From NCBI RefSeq assembly GCF_000270245.1, contig NC_015635.1, positions 930,001 to 994,000 on the forward strand: a stretch of 64,000 bases of DNA, in the 5' to 3' direction. Source of the stretch: Microlunatus phosphovorus NM-1 (GTDB taxonomy: Bacteria; Actinomycetota; Actinomycetes; Propionibacteriales; Propionibacteriaceae). The translations under genes were made by a program, and so were the position numbers. The notes below the pieces were generated by a model, which saw nothing but the letters and a program-made list of their open reading frames with translations, had not been told where the DNA came from and did not search any database. Positions 24,885 to 34,389 of the stretch are shown here, one piece after another (position 1 is the first letter of the stretch; every line of letters begins with the position of its first letter).

Positions 24885-25783
24885 TGGACAGCCGGATCCA
24901 CGCTTTCGCCACCTCCGGCACCACCGGGACGCCGGTGGTCTGGCACCGCACCGCCGACCAGATCGGCGCCGAGGCCGCCCTGCTCGCCGCCCTCTGCGGG
25001 GCATCGGAGGCCGGCGTCGACGGCGTGGTCAGCTTCGCGCCGCCGCGACATCTGTACGGGCACCTGATGGGCATCGCCATGCCGACGACTCTGAACGTGC
25101 CCTGCCGACTGGTCTCGTTGACCGCGCCGCTGCGGTGGGCCTTCGACGCGCTGCACCGCCCGCTCGTGGCGGCCTTGCCCGCCGCGATCGCCACCCTGCA
25201 GCACAACCTCGGCGTGCTCCGCGGCCTGGACGAGCTCGTTCTCGTCCACGGCTCAGCGGTGCTGCCCCCAGCTGCCAGGACGCTCCTCGACGACCTGGGC
25301 GGTCGCGCCCGGCTGGTCGACCTGTTCGGCTCCACCGAGACGGGTCTGGTGGGCTACCGCCGCAGCGAGGACGCGCCGTGGACCCCGGCCCCGGACGTGA
25401 CGCTCACCGCGGAGCCGGGCAGCGGCCGGCTGATCGTGCACAGCCCCCGGATCGCAGCCAGGCCCGGCGGGCCGGACCGGACCTCGGCGGTGCTCGAGGA
25501 CGTGGTCAGCTTCGCGCCGGACGGCACCTTCCGCTGGTTGGGTCGGTCCAGCCGGCTGCTCAAGGTCAACGGGCGTCGACTCTATCTCGACCAGGTGGAG
25601 GCTGCCCTCCGCTGCCAGGTGCCCGGGGCCATCGCTCGTTGCCAGCCTGCCGCGGACCCGCGGCGCGGCGAGTGGTTCGACGTCCACGTCTCCGCCGCCG
25701 GCCCGGCCGACCTGGCCGACATCGAGCGAGCCTGCCGCACCCTGCCGGCCTGGCAACGACCACGAACGGTGCGAGCAGCATGA
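24875..25783 (+). CDS. Adenylate-forming enzyme 2, compact form
   Basis: A short ANL enzyme of about 300 residues; full-length relatives have 430-550. It begins almost at the P-loop-like A3 motif (FATSGTTGTPVVWHR, residues 11-25) and so lacks most of the usual N-terminal subdomain. A5 is LVDLFGSTETGLVGY and the hinge/C-terminal part is present (WLGRSSRLLKVNGRRLYLDQVE). Start is ATG 24875 or ATG 24884; the latter gives a TGATG junction with the carrier gene. Such compact enzymes occur beside free carrier proteins. The acid it activates is unknown. Confidence 0.78.
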   Translation: MDLMDSRIHAFATSGTTGTPVVWHRTADQIGAEAALLAALCGASEAGVDGVVSFAPPRHLYGHLMGIAMPTTLNVPCRLVSLTAPLRWAFDALHRPLVAALPAAIATLQHNLGVLRGLDELVLVHGSAVLPPAARTLLDDLGGRARLVDLFGSTETGLVGYRRSEDAPWTPAPDVTLTAEPGSGRLIVHSPRIAARPGGPDRTSAVLEDVVSFAPDGTFRWLGRSSRLLKVNGRRLYLDQVEAALRCQVPGAIARCQPAADPRRGEWFDVHVSAAGPADLADIERACRTLPAWQRPRTVRAA

Positions 25784-26979
25784 GCGCGATCGATTCGGCC
25801 GCCCTGCGGGCCGTCGTCCGCCGGGCCGCCCGGCTGCCCCACCTGGCCCGGGCGTACGCGGCCATCGACCTGAGTGGCGACTTCGCCTTTGCGTCCGTGC
25901 CGGAGATGACCCGGGAGGACGTGACGGCCGCCGCACGGCAGGCTCGGCGCGTCGAGTCGGGCCGTGCCGTGCCCGCCTACCTGTTCACCAGTGGCGGAAG
26001 CACCGCCGAGCCCAAGCTCGCCTGGATCCCCGCCGGACTGCACCTGCCTGAGATCGAGGCGCACTGGCGGCCGATCCGCGCCACCGACACCGTGGCCAAC
26101 CTGGCCATGCCCGGCCGACTGTGGTCGGCCCATCTGTTCTACAACCGGCTGGCCGAGCGGGCCGGCGCCGGTGTGATCGGACTGGGACACGTGGAGGAGC
26201 GCGAGCTGGACCCCTGGCTCGACTTCCTCGCGCAGGCCGGCACCACCGTGCTGGTCGGCACGCCCGGGCAACTGGCCACCGTGCTCCGGCGCTGCGCCGA
26301 CCTGGCTCATCCGCTGATCGAACAGCTGCGGGCAGGGATCTGGTTCGGCGAGAGCTGCGGTCCGGATCTGTTGGAGCTGTGCCGCGCCGCAACCCCGGCG
26401 CTGGAGCTGTACGGCAACTACGGCTCCACCGAGACCTGGGTGATCGGCCACAACGGGCCTGGTTGCGACCCCGACAGCTTCCACGTCCTGCCGCACCAGC
26501 ACGTCGAGGTCGTCGATTCGGCCGTACTCGTCACCACCACCCATCCGGCCACCATCGGGCCGGTGATCCGCTATCGGGTCGGTGACCGGGGGGCCTGGGT
26601 CCAGTGCCGTTGCGGTCGCGGCAGGGCCCTGCGGATCCTCGGCCGCGAAGGGACGCTGGTCAAGTTGGCCGGCACCCTCGTCGACCCGGCCGAGCTGGTG
26701 CGGGTCGCGGCCGGCATGCCGGGAGTGCAGGCCGCCCAAGGCGTGCTGAGGCAGACCGCGGCCGGCGAGACCGAGGCGCTGGAGCTTCGGCTGGTCGCCC
26801 CAGCCGGCCCCGATCTCTCCGCGGTCCGACAGCGCGTCCTGGACAGCCACATCGATCTGCGGTTCGGTCTGCGCGGCAGCGAGGAGCACGCGCTTCCGGT
26901 GGTCGTCGTCGACCGGCTGGAGACGGTGGCCCGCACGGCCAAGACGCCCATCGTGCTGCGGCGCAGGGGGGACTCCTGA
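25780..26979 (+). CDS. Adenylate-forming enzyme 3
   Basis: A 399-residue PaaK-like ANL enzyme. A3 appears as YLFTSGGSTAEPKLAW, A5 as LYGNYGSTETWVIG, and the A7 region as VIRYRVGDRGAW, followed by CRCGRG and a C-terminal domain ending RTAKTPIVLRRR with the late lysine. The N-terminal part before A3 is only about 65 residues. ATG 25780 overlaps the previous TGA. Three adenylating enzymes with one carrier suggest that two or three acids are joined in the product. Confidence 0.8.
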   Translation: MSAIDSAALRAVVRRAARLPHLARAYAAIDLSGDFAFASVPEMTREDVTAAARQARRVESGRAVPAYLFTSGGSTAEPKLAWIPAGLHLPEIEAHWRPIRATDTVANLAMPGRLWSAHLFYNRLAERAGAGVIGLGHVEERELDPWLDFLAQAGTTVLVGTPGQLATVLRRCADLAHPLIEQLRAGIWFGESCGPDLLELCRAATPALELYGNYGSTETWVIGHNGPGCDPDSFHVLPHQHVEVVDSAVLVTTTHPATIGPVIRYRVGDRGAWVQCRCGRGRALRILGREGTLVKLAGTLVDPAELVRVAAGMPGVQAAQGVLRQTAAGETEALELRLVAPAGPDLSAVRQRVLDSHIDLRFGLRGSEEHALPVVVVDRLETVARTAKTPIVLRRRGDS

Positions 26980-28310
26980 TGATGAGCATCCCGGCCGCGG
27001 AACGGGAAAGGTTCACCCTTCCGTTGGCCCGCCGCCGACTGCTGGCGGAGCGAGGCGCTATCGACGCCGACCGCTATCGCCGCGAACTGGTCGACTACGT
27101 CCGGCGGTTCGACCCGCAGGTCCGGGCCTTCGCCGACTGGCGTCCGGCCGACCTCGAAGGCAGCCCCCTGCCGTACGGCTGCACGGTCAGCTACAAGGAC
27201 ACCATCGACGTCGCCGGGTTCCCGACCCGGCTCGGCATCCGCAGCGGCTACCGCAGCTATCCGAGCCGAAGCGCGGCGATCGCCAGCCAGCTGTCGGCCC
27301 GCGGGCTGCTCTGCGTCGGCAAGGCGGCCGTCACCGAGTGTGCCCTGGGCACCGAGCGCCCGAGCCTCAACCCCACCTATCCCGATCTCTCCGCCTCCGG
27401 TTCGAGCACCGGGTCGGCGGTGTCGGTGGCGGCAGGCTTCTGCGACGTCTCCGTCGGCACCGACTCGGGTGGCTCGATCCGCTGGCCGGCCGTCTACTGC
27501 GGGGCGACGGCACTGCGGCTGACACCGCGGTCAGACCGGCTGACCGGCGTGCACGCGGTCTCGCCCAGCCTCGAGTCCGTCGGGTTGATCGCCCGCACCC
27601 CGGCCGACCTGGACTGGCTGTGGCGGACGTACGGACTGGGTGCTGCGTTGGGCGCCGAGCCCAGCCTGCAACGGCACCGGCTGCGGATCGGAGTCACCGT
27701 GCCGCCGGGTGAACGGCTGCACAGCGAGGTGGCCGATGCCCTGGCCGCGGTCGCGGACCGGCTGGCAGACCGCGGGCATGTGTTGAGTCACCCGGACCTG
27801 GGTTGGGCGTGGCGCCAACGCGCCGACGCCTGGGAACTGCTCTCCCGCGAGGCGTACGACGGGTTCGGTGCGCTGCTTGACGACACCCGGTGCACCCCGC
27901 TGGCGGCGGACACCCGACTCGCGGTCGAGACCGGCGCGCGGACCAGCGATGCGCGCTACGCAGAGCTGCGACGACGGCAGCAGCAGGTGAGCAGCCGGCT
28001 GGCGAGGCTGCTGACCGACGAGTTCGATCTGCTGGCCGTGCCGCTGGAGAAGGGGCTGCCCGACCGGGCCGACCGGCAGTACGCGTCGGTGGTGCCCACC
28101 GAGCAGCCCGACGCAGTCGACCTGAGTCTGACCATCCTGGCCAGCCACGCCCGCTTGCCCGTGCTGGCGCTGCCGGTTGTCCTGTCCACCGACGGCGCCC
28201 CCATCGGTCTGCAACTGCTGGCTCGACCAGGCGCTGAGGACCTGCTCATCTCCGCCGCCAAGCTGGTGTCGGCACTCTGCCAGCCCTATCACCTCCAGGA
28301 GGCATCATGA
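26979..28310 (+). CDS. Amidase-signature family enzyme 1
   Basis: A 443-residue amidase-signature protein with an intact Ser-cisSer-Lys triad: K73 in SYKDTIDVAG, S142 in SGSSTGSAVS, and nucleophile S166 in GTDSGGSIRWPA. These enzymes hydrolyse or form amide bonds through an acyl-serine. In a cluster with carrier-bound intermediates it could release or transacylate the product. The start is ATG 26979 or 26982 in a TGATGATG junction with adenylation enzyme 3. It is distantly related to amidase 2 (36100-37548), which carries the same WPA block. Confidence 0.88.
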   Translation: MMSIPAAERERFTLPLARRRLLAERGAIDADRYRRELVDYVRRFDPQVRAFADWRPADLEGSPLPYGCTVSYKDTIDVAGFPTRLGIRSGYRSYPSRSAAIASQLSARGLLCVGKAAVTECALGTERPSLNPTYPDLSASGSSTGSAVSVAAGFCDVSVGTDSGGSIRWPAVYCGATALRLTPRSDRLTGVHAVSPSLESVGLIARTPADLDWLWRTYGLGAALGAEPSLQRHRLRIGVTVPPGERLHSEVADALAAVADRLADRGHVLSHPDLGWAWRQRADAWELLSREAYDGFGALLDDTRCTPLAADTRLAVETGARTSDARYAELRRRQQQVSSRLARLLTDEFDLLAVPLEKGLPDRADRQYASVVPTEQPDAVDLSLTILASHARLPVLALPVVLSTDGAPIGLQLLARPGAEDLLISAAKLVSALCQPYHLQEAS

Positions 28311-29059
28311 GCAAGTCACCTCAGGTCGTCGTGGTCACCGGTGGCGGCACCGGCATCGGCCGGGCGATAGCCGAGCGGTTCGCCACCGACGGCGCCGCCG
28401 TCGTGATCGTCGGACGGCGTAGCGAGGTGCTGGCCGAGACAGTCGCCGCCCTCGGCCCGAGGTCGTTGTCGGTGTCGGCCGACGTCTCCCGGCCCGAGGA
28501 CGTCGACGCCCTCGCCACCACCCTCAGCCGGCGCTTCGGCCGGGTCGATGTGCTGGTCAACAACGCCGGCTATCTGCTGCCGGTGACCCTGGCCGACCGG
28601 GCAAACGGTGCCGCCGCGCTGACCGAGCAGCTCGGCGTCAACCTGATCGGTGCCTACCAGGTCACCGCGGCCCTGAACGACCTGCTCACCCGACCCGGCG
28701 GCCGGGTGATCAACATCAGCTCGATCGCCGCCTACTCCGGCGGCAGCGGGGCCGGCGCTGCCCAGGGCTACGCCGCAGCCAAGGCCGGCCTGATCGGTCT
28801 GACCTACGGGATGGCTCGAGAGCTGGCCCCGCAGGGCGTGACGGTCAATGCCGTGGCACCGGGATTCGTGGCCGACACCGGCTTCACCGAGGACTTCCCG
28901 CCCGAGCGAGTGCAATGGCTGGTCGGCCAGACGCTGACCGGCCGAGCCGGCGAGACAGCCGACGTGGCCGCGGCCGTCAGCTATCTGGCCAGCCCGGACG
29001 CCTCCTGGGTCTGCGGCCAGGTCCTGCATGTGAACGGCGGCACCCTGTTCGGCCGATAG
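28307..29059 (+). CDS. Short-chain dehydrogenase/reductase (FabG-like)
   Basis: A 250-residue classical SDR. The cofactor motif TGGGTGIG is at 11-18, NNAG at 85-88, and the catalytic residues are S139, Y155 and K159 (GYAAAK), with N112 in VNLIGAYQ. The C terminus GQVLHVNGGTLFG is standard. It probably reduces a ketone or oxidises an alcohol on a cluster intermediate with NAD(P)H. ATG 28307 overlaps the amidase stop. A 32-bp gap containing GGAAG follows before the ATP-grasp gene, the largest gap in the cluster. Confidence 0.92.
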   Translation: MSKSPQVVVVTGGGTGIGRAIAERFATDGAAVVIVGRRSEVLAETVAALGPRSLSVSADVSRPEDVDALATTLSRRFGRVDVLVNNAGYLLPVTLADRANGAAALTEQLGVNLIGAYQVTAALNDLLTRPGGRVINISSIAAYSGGSGAGAAQGYAAAKAGLIGLTYGMARELAPQGVTVNAVAPGFVADTGFTEDFPPERVQWLVGQTLTGRAGETADVAAAVSYLASPDASWVCGQVLHVNGGTLFGR

Positions 29060-29091
29060 CCCACCAGACCAACCCACCAAGGAAGTGAAAG

Positions 29092-30474
29092 ATGAACCAG
29101 CCTGACCACCCCACCAGCCCGGCCGACGCGGTCGTCGTGCTCGGCGTGATGTTCGCCGGCCGGTACCCACGGCTGTTTCCCGCTGCCGCCGCCCGGCGGT
29201 TCCGCGTACTCGGCGTGGACGGGCCGTCGCCGTTCAAGCAGCGGGTCGACGCCGCCCGCCGCAGCGACCCCACCCACCCTTTGGCGGGCGTGGCAGAGCT
29301 GGCCTGGATCCCCGGCGACCAGCATGAGGAGGTGATCGAGCAGGTGCTGACCTGGTCTCGACAGCATCGCATCCGCGGCGTCCTGGCGTTCGGCGAGGAC
29401 TTCGTCGAGGTGGCCGGGTTGGTCTGCGACCTGCTCGATCTGCCCGGCCCGGGTCTGCGGGCCAGCCGGGTCTGCCGCAACAAGCACCTGCAACGGCGTT
29501 ACCTGGCGCGGTGGAGTCCGCAGTCCCGCCTCATCGGTGCCGACCGCGACATCGCCTGGGACACCTTCCCGGCTGTGCTCAAGCCGGTCGGGCGCGAGGC
29601 GAGCTCCGGCGTGCAGCGGATCGACGACCCAGCCGGCCTGAGCGGGGCGCTGACCGCGTACGAGCCGGGGGAGGAGCTGCTGATCGAGGAACTGGTCGAC
29701 GGCCACGAGGTCTCCGTGGAGAGCCTCGTTCAGCAGGGCCGCGTGATCTTCGCCTCGGTGACCGGCAAGCTGACCAACGAGTCGGGCTCGAGCTTCTTCG
29801 TCGAGATGGGACACACCGTGCCCGATCCGGCGCTGGACGAGCAGGCGCGGGCCGCGGTGCTCACGGCCAACGCCGAGATCCTGACCCGCCTGTCCTTCGG
29901 CGACGGCATCGCTCACGCTGAATACCGGATCCGCGCCGACGGGTCGGTCGTGCTGATGGAGCTCGCCGCCCGGGCGCCCGGCGACAGCATCCTCACCCTC
30001 TATCAGCTGGCCTGTGGGACACCGATCGAGCCGGCGCTGCTGGACATCGCCACCGGACACCCGGCCGGCTATCCCGCACCCAGCCGCTATGCCCGGCAGG
30101 TCTACCTGCCGCACCCGACCGGAGTGCTGCGTGACGTGACCGCCGACGGGCTGGGCGTGCCGGTCACCTGGCTGGCTGCCCGCTGGGCCTGGCCGGAGGT
30201 GCCGGATCCGGTGGACGGAGCCGAGCCCGCGTCGGTTCGGATGGTCGTGGTCGGCCGGAACCGGGGCGATGTCCTGGTGCCGATCCGCCAGTCCGGCGAC
30301 CGGCTGCTGATGTACATCCTCGACGCCGCCACGGTGCCGGAGCTGGAGGAACTGCAACGCCGCTGTGACCTGGCCATCGACGTCCGGGTCGACGCTGAGG
30401 TGGTCGACAACGGGCTGGTCGACGCTGGGTTGGTCCACACTCAGTTGGTCGAAACTGGGGCGGTGGCGGGATGA
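29092..30474 (+). CDS. ATP-grasp ligase 1
   Basis: A 460-residue ATP-grasp carboxylate-amine ligase. It has an N-terminal Rossmann-like part (AVVVLGVMFAGRYPRLF), RNKHLQRRYL before the ATP-grasp domain, FPAVLKPVGREASSGVQ with the ATP-binding lysine, EELLIEELVDGHEVSVES, and a metal-binding block VVLMELAARAPGDSI. Such enzymes form amide bonds via acyl phosphates. The tail carries short repeats (EVVDNGLVDAGLVHTQLVE). It is a paralogue of ATP-grasp 2 (31820-33169), flanking the MFS exporter, so two successive peptide-type bonds are conceivable. Confidence 0.85.
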   Translation: MNQPDHPTSPADAVVVLGVMFAGRYPRLFPAAAARRFRVLGVDGPSPFKQRVDAARRSDPTHPLAGVAELAWIPGDQHEEVIEQVLTWSRQHRIRGVLAFGEDFVEVAGLVCDLLDLPGPGLRASRVCRNKHLQRRYLARWSPQSRLIGADRDIAWDTFPAVLKPVGREASSGVQRIDDPAGLSGALTAYEPGEELLIEELVDGHEVSVESLVQQGRVIFASVTGKLTNESGSSFFVEMGHTVPDPALDEQARAAVLTANAEILTRLSFGDGIAHAEYRIRADGSVVLMELAARAPGDSILTLYQLACGTPIEPALLDIATGHPAGYPAPSRYARQVYLPHPTGVLRDVTADGLGVPVTWLAARWAWPEVPDPVDGAEPASVRMVVVGRNRGDVLVPIRQSGDRLLMYILDAATVPELEELQRRCDLAIDVRVDAEVVDNGLVDAGLVHTQLVETGAVAG

Positions 30475-31823
30475 GCCGCACGTCCGCGGCCGGCGGCGCC
30501 CGAGCGCTGCTGCGCGAGCGGCTGGAGCCGCTGCGGCCGCCCGGTTATCGCCGCGTCGCCGCCGCGCTGATGGTGTCGAACTTCGGCAACGGGATGCAGT
30601 TCGTGGCCAGTGTGTGGCTGATCCTCGAGCTGACCGACCACCCGTGGGGCGTTCCGGTGGTCTTGTTGACCGGCGCGTTGCCCGGCGTGCTGCTCGGGCC
30701 GCTGATCGGCATGGCCATGGACCGTTTTCCGCGTCGGCTGCTGTTCGTGATCACCGACCTCTTCGCCGCGATCAGTCTGGCCGCCGCCGCAGCACTGACC
30801 CTGAGCGGCAACCTGCAGATCTGGCATGTCTATGTGATGGTGTTCCTCCTTGGTCTGGTCGAGTCGACGTCGATGCCGACCGGTGCCGCTCTGGTTCGCG
30901 AGATCGTCCCGGTGGACAAGCTGCTGCCCGCCAACGCCACCAGCGGGGTGGCCATCCAGCTGGGCCAGGTGCTCGGTGCCGCGACCGGAGGACTGCTGAT
31001 CGCGGTCTCCTCGGTGGGCATCGTGCTGGTCGCCAACATGGTGTCCTTCCTGGCCTCGGCCGCCTTCATCTTCGGACTCCGGGACGCCGGGCGGAGCCGC
31101 TCCGCGCCGACCGGTCCGCGCGGCTGGCGCTCCACCATGGCCTGGTCCCGCCAGGGCCTGACCTATCTGTGGGCCCACCCGCGCATGCTGCCCTCGTACC
31201 TGATGCTGCTGTTGCTATTCGCCACCTTGTACATGCTGAACACGCTGCTGGCCCCGTTCGCGGTGGACGTGCTGGATGTCGGGCCTGGCGGTCTGGGTCT
31301 GATCGACGCCATGTTCGCGCTTGGCGCGGTCTGCGGCGGGCTGGCCCTGCCGCTGCTGACCGCCCGGCTGAACCGGGATCGGTTGGCCGGTCTCGGGGTC
31401 ATCGGTCTGGGGTTGGCGCTGGCGGGCATGGGGCTGTCCTCCGGGCTGCTGGCGCCGATGCTGCTGTACGCCGCCATGGGGGTCAGCTTCCAGGCCTTCT
31501 ACGTGTTCCGCACCCGGGTGCAGGAGGCGGTGCCGGTCGATCTGCAGGGTCGGGTGATGGCCTTGATCATCACCAGCGTCGGCATCGGTCGGCTGATCGT
31601 GTACGGGACCTTGGCCGTGTCCGCTGGAGCGGTGACCTTGCGCGCCACCTATCTGACCGGTGGAACGGTGCTGGCCGCGCTCGGCCTGGTGGTCACCGTC
31701 GCCGCCTTCCGGCGGGCCAGCGCCTCGACCCCGCCGACCGAAGAGCCGACGACAACCGGTCCGACTCTCGCGACCGAGGCGAGCCCGTCGAGGACGCTGG
31801 CAACCGAAGGACGGACATCATGA
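30471..31823 (+). CDS. MFS exporter (EntS-like group)
   Basis: A 450-residue major facilitator with about twelve hydrophobic helices. The loop after helix 2 reads GMAMDRFPRRLLF, the MFS signature region. Length and the mid-protein soluble loop (GRSRSAPTGPRGWRS) fit the MFS_3/enterobactin-exporter group. Placed between the two ATP-grasp genes and coupled to both by ATGA overlaps, it most likely exports the cluster product and may give self-protection. The C-terminal tail after the last helix is a low-complexity repeat (TTTGPTLATEASPSRTLATE). Confidence 0.88.
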   Translation: MSRTSAAGGARALLRERLEPLRPPGYRRVAAALMVSNFGNGMQFVASVWLILELTDHPWGVPVVLLTGALPGVLLGPLIGMAMDRFPRRLLFVITDLFAAISLAAAAALTLSGNLQIWHVYVMVFLLGLVESTSMPTGAALVREIVPVDKLLPANATSGVAIQLGQVLGAATGGLLIAVSSVGIVLVANMVSFLASAAFIFGLRDAGRSRSAPTGPRGWRSTMAWSRQGLTYLWAHPRMLPSYLMLLLLFATLYMLNTLLAPFAVDVLDVGPGGLGLIDAMFALGAVCGGLALPLLTARLNRDRLAGLGVIGLGLALAGMGLSSGLLAPMLLYAAMGVSFQAFYVFRTRVQEAVPVDLQGRVMALIITSVGIGRLIVYGTLAVSAGAVTLRATYLTGGTVLAALGLVVTVAAFRRASASTPPTEEPTTTGPTLATEASPSRTLATEGRTS

Positions 31824-33169
31824 AGCCGCCGGCGGTGATCCTGCTGGGTGGGATGGTCGCCACCTGGAACCACCGCTTCCTGCACGCCGCCCGCCGCCGT
31901 GGCCTGGCCGTCCTGCTGGTTGACGGCCCGACCACCGGACTGGCCGGGCTGGTGGAGCAGCGCCGCTCGGCCAGCTCGGAGTCGCGCAGCTCGGAATCAC
32001 CCAGTTCGGAGTCACCCAGCTCGGGGCACCCGCTGCACGGTGTCACCGACTGCGCCGAGCGGGAGCCCGGCGAGGTGGGTGGGGTGCTCGAGGCATGCCT
32101 GGACTGGACCGATCGGTGGGACGTCCGGGGGATCTGCAGTCTGCGCGAGGAGTTCGTCGAGGCGGCCGGCCTGGTGACTGATCTGCTCGGCCTGTCTGGT
32201 CCGGGTCTGCGAGCCAGCCGGGTGAGTCGCAACAAGTTCTTGCAGCGGCGCTATCTGTCGGCCTGGAGCCCCCGCTCGGACCTGGTCGTCCCGGCGGCAC
32301 GCGTTGCCCGGGTGGCAGCGTGGGACCGATTCCCGGCGGTGGTCAAGCCGATCGGCCGGCTGGCCAGTTCGGGCGTCCAGCTGGTGTTGACCCCGGCTGA
32401 GCTGGTCGAGGCGCTCGAGGCGTACCAGCCGGGGGAGGTGCTGCAGTTCGAGGAGCGGGTCGTCGGGCCGGAGTTCTCCGTCGAGTCGCTCAGCCGGAAC
32501 GGGGAGTGTCTCTACGTCGAGGTGACCGAGAAGCGGACCACCGAAGGCGACTCCCCGTACTTCGTGGAGCTGGGCCACACCACCCCGGCGGTCAATCTGA
32601 CCGAGTCTGCACGGGCCAACCTGCTGGCCGCGCATGCCGCCGTGCTCAACCGGCTGCAGTTCGGCACCGGCATCGCCCACGGGGAATATCGGGTCACCGC
32701 TCGCGGGCGGGTCGTGTTGACCGAGGTGGCCGTCCGACCGCCCGGGGACAGCATCCTGGCCTTGCATTGGCTGGCCACCGGCACACCTCTGGAGGACGCA
32801 CTGATCGGCTTGGCGGTCGGCGAGGACGTCGTGCCGCCGTCGCATCCGCGCCGCTACGCCCGCCAGGTCTATCTGCCCCACCAGCCCGGCACTCTCTCCG
32901 GAATGGCGGCCCCGAATGGTGCTGGTCTGGGGGTGACGTGGTTTGACCGGGCCGCTGCGCATGACCCCGTCCGCGAGGCTGGTGCCGCCACCGACCCGCC
33001 CACGGTTCGTTGCCTGATGGCCCTCAAGCCGCTCGGCAGCCAACTCGGACCGCTCCGCGAGTCCGCCGACCGGGTGAGCATGTTCGTCATCGATGCCACC
33101 TCACCCGATGCCCTCGATCAGCTGGAGGCCCAGGTCTCCCGCGACGTGCACCTGGAGGTGTCGCGATGA
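31820..33169 (+). CDS. ATP-grasp ligase 2
   Basis: A 449-residue paralogue of ATP-grasp ligase 1. Shared blocks are RNKFLQRRYLSAWSP, FPAVVKPIGRLASSGVQ, EVLQFEERVVGPEFSVES, a metal-binding region VVLTEVAVRPPGDSI, and RRYARQVYLPH. An extra loop of serine-glutamate repeats (SSESRSSESPSSESP, about residues 52-67) interrupts the N-terminal domain. Its start overlaps the MFS stop and its TGA overlaps the next ATG. The two ligases probably arose by duplication inside the cluster and act on different acceptors. Confidence 0.85.
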   Translation: MKPPAVILLGGMVATWNHRFLHAARRRGLAVLLVDGPTTGLAGLVEQRRSASSESRSSESPSSESPSSGHPLHGVTDCAEREPGEVGGVLEACLDWTDRWDVRGICSLREEFVEAAGLVTDLLGLSGPGLRASRVSRNKFLQRRYLSAWSPRSDLVVPAARVARVAAWDRFPAVVKPIGRLASSGVQLVLTPAELVEALEAYQPGEVLQFEERVVGPEFSVESLSRNGECLYVEVTEKRTTEGDSPYFVELGHTTPAVNLTESARANLLAAHAAVLNRLQFGTGIAHGEYRVTARGRVVLTEVAVRPPGDSILALHWLATGTPLEDALIGLAVGEDVVPPSHPRRYARQVYLPHQPGTLSGMAAPNGAGLGVTWFDRAAAHDPVREAGAATDPPTVRCLMALKPLGSQLGPLRESADRVSMFVIDATSPDALDQLEAQVSRDVHLEVSR

Positions 33170-34389
33170 ACGCGCCGCAAGCAACCCCGATCCTGCTGGA
33201 GCTGGGCGACCCGCCGCCGGCCTCCGAAGCAGCTGTGTCGCCGCTGTGGCCGTCGGGTCCTGAGCTGACTGCGGCCGTCACCGAGCTGCGTGGCCGACTC
33301 GCGCTGGTCGAGTATGCCGACTGCTGGGCGCTGCGCCGGCGGCTTGCCGCCGCGGCCCTCGGTCATGCCCTGGTGATGCAGGGCGGGGACTGCGCCGAGC
33401 TGTTCGCCGAGGTGTCGGACCGCACCACCGATCGGAAGCGGGCCCAGCTGGCCGGGCTCGGTCGCCGCCTCTCCGAGGCCACCGAACTGCCGTCCGTGCT
33501 GATCGGGCGGATGGCCGGACAGTTCGCCAAGCCCCGCTCGTGTGGGTACGAGCCAGGTCCGGATGGCGGCGAGATCCCGGTGTACCGCGGCGATGCCGTC
33601 AACACGGTGCTGGCGACGCACGCCGGTCGAGCCGCCGATCCGCGCCGGATGCTGACCGCGTACGACTGCTCCGCGGCCGTGCTGCGGAGACTGAGCCAGT
33701 GGGCGGGCGAACCGGTGTGGGCCAGCCACGAGGCCCTGCTCATCGAGTACGAGGGGTCGCTGGTCCGCCGCGACGTGGGGACCGGGTCACCGTACGCGTC
33801 CTCCGGGCACTTGCTGTGGGCCGGGGAACGCACCAGATCCGCCTCCGGACCGCAGATCTCATTGCTGGCCGGCGTGGACAACCCGGTGGCCGTGAAGCTC
33901 GGACCGTCGACGACGCCGGCGGAGGTGATCGAGTTGATCGAGGTGCTGGACCCGCAAAGGCAACCCGGACGGCTCACCTTCATCTCACGCATGGGGGCCG
34001 GTCGGGTGCTGGACCGGCTGCCGGCGCTGGTCGCGACCGCCGCGGCAGTCGGCGCTCATCCGGTGTGGCTGTGCGACCCGATGCACGGCAACACGGTCAA
34101 GCTCGCCGACGGTCGGAAGATCCGAGCGGTCAGCGACATCGTGGCCGAGGTGCACGGGTTCGTCGAGGCCGTCCGGGCGAGTGGTCAACGCCCGGCCGGG
34201 CTTCATCTGGAGTGCACCCCGGACGACGTCACGGAGTGCGTGCCGCGGCGGGAGGACATCGGGGTGGCAGCGCTGCCCAGGTACGTGAGCGGCTGCGATC
34301 CCCGGCTGACTCAGGAGCAAGCCGAGCAGGTGCTGGACGCGTTCGTCGACGCGCTGACGGTCACGACCCGGCTCGAGACGGTGTCGTGA
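33166..34389 (+). CDS. Class II DAHP synthase
   Basis: A 407-residue class II 3-deoxy-D-arabino-heptulosonate 7-phosphate synthase-type enzyme. Family blocks seen in order are LVMQGGDCAELF, RMAGQFAKPRS, VWASHEALLIEYE, HLLWAGERTR, NPVAVKLGPS, SRMGAGRV, WLCDPMHGNT, LHLECTPDDVTEC and CDPRLTQEQ. It condenses PEP with erythrose 4-phosphate. Placement in the operon, coupled on both sides, suggests extra supply of aromatic precursor, or a variant reaction on a related substrate as seen for cluster-borne relatives. It is shorter than the housekeeping enzyme (about 450-460 residues), lacking part of the N-terminal regulatory extension. Confidence 0.9.
   Translation: MNAPQATPILLELGDPPPASEAAVSPLWPSGPELTAAVTELRGRLALVEYADCWALRRRLAAAALGHALVMQGGDCAELFAEVSDRTTDRKRAQLAGLGRRLSEATELPSVLIGRMAGQFAKPRSCGYEPGPDGGEIPVYRGDAVNTVLATHAGRAADPRRMLTAYDCSAAVLRRLSQWAGEPVWASHEALLIEYEGSLVRRDVGTGSPYASSGHLLWAGERTRSASGPQISLLAGVDNPVAVKLGPSTTPAEVIELIEVLDPQRQPGRLTFISRMGAGRVLDRLPALVATAAAVGAHPVWLCDPMHGNTVKLADGRKIRAVSDIVAEVHGFVEAVRASGQRPAGLHLECTPDDVTECVPRREDIGVAALPRYVSGCDPRLTQEQAEQVLDAFVDALTVTTRLETVS

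Noticed and set aside
30365-31820. Long plus frame overlapping the MFS exporter
   Set aside because: The translation is arginine/glycine-rich noise; the MFS frame has twelve clear membrane helices.
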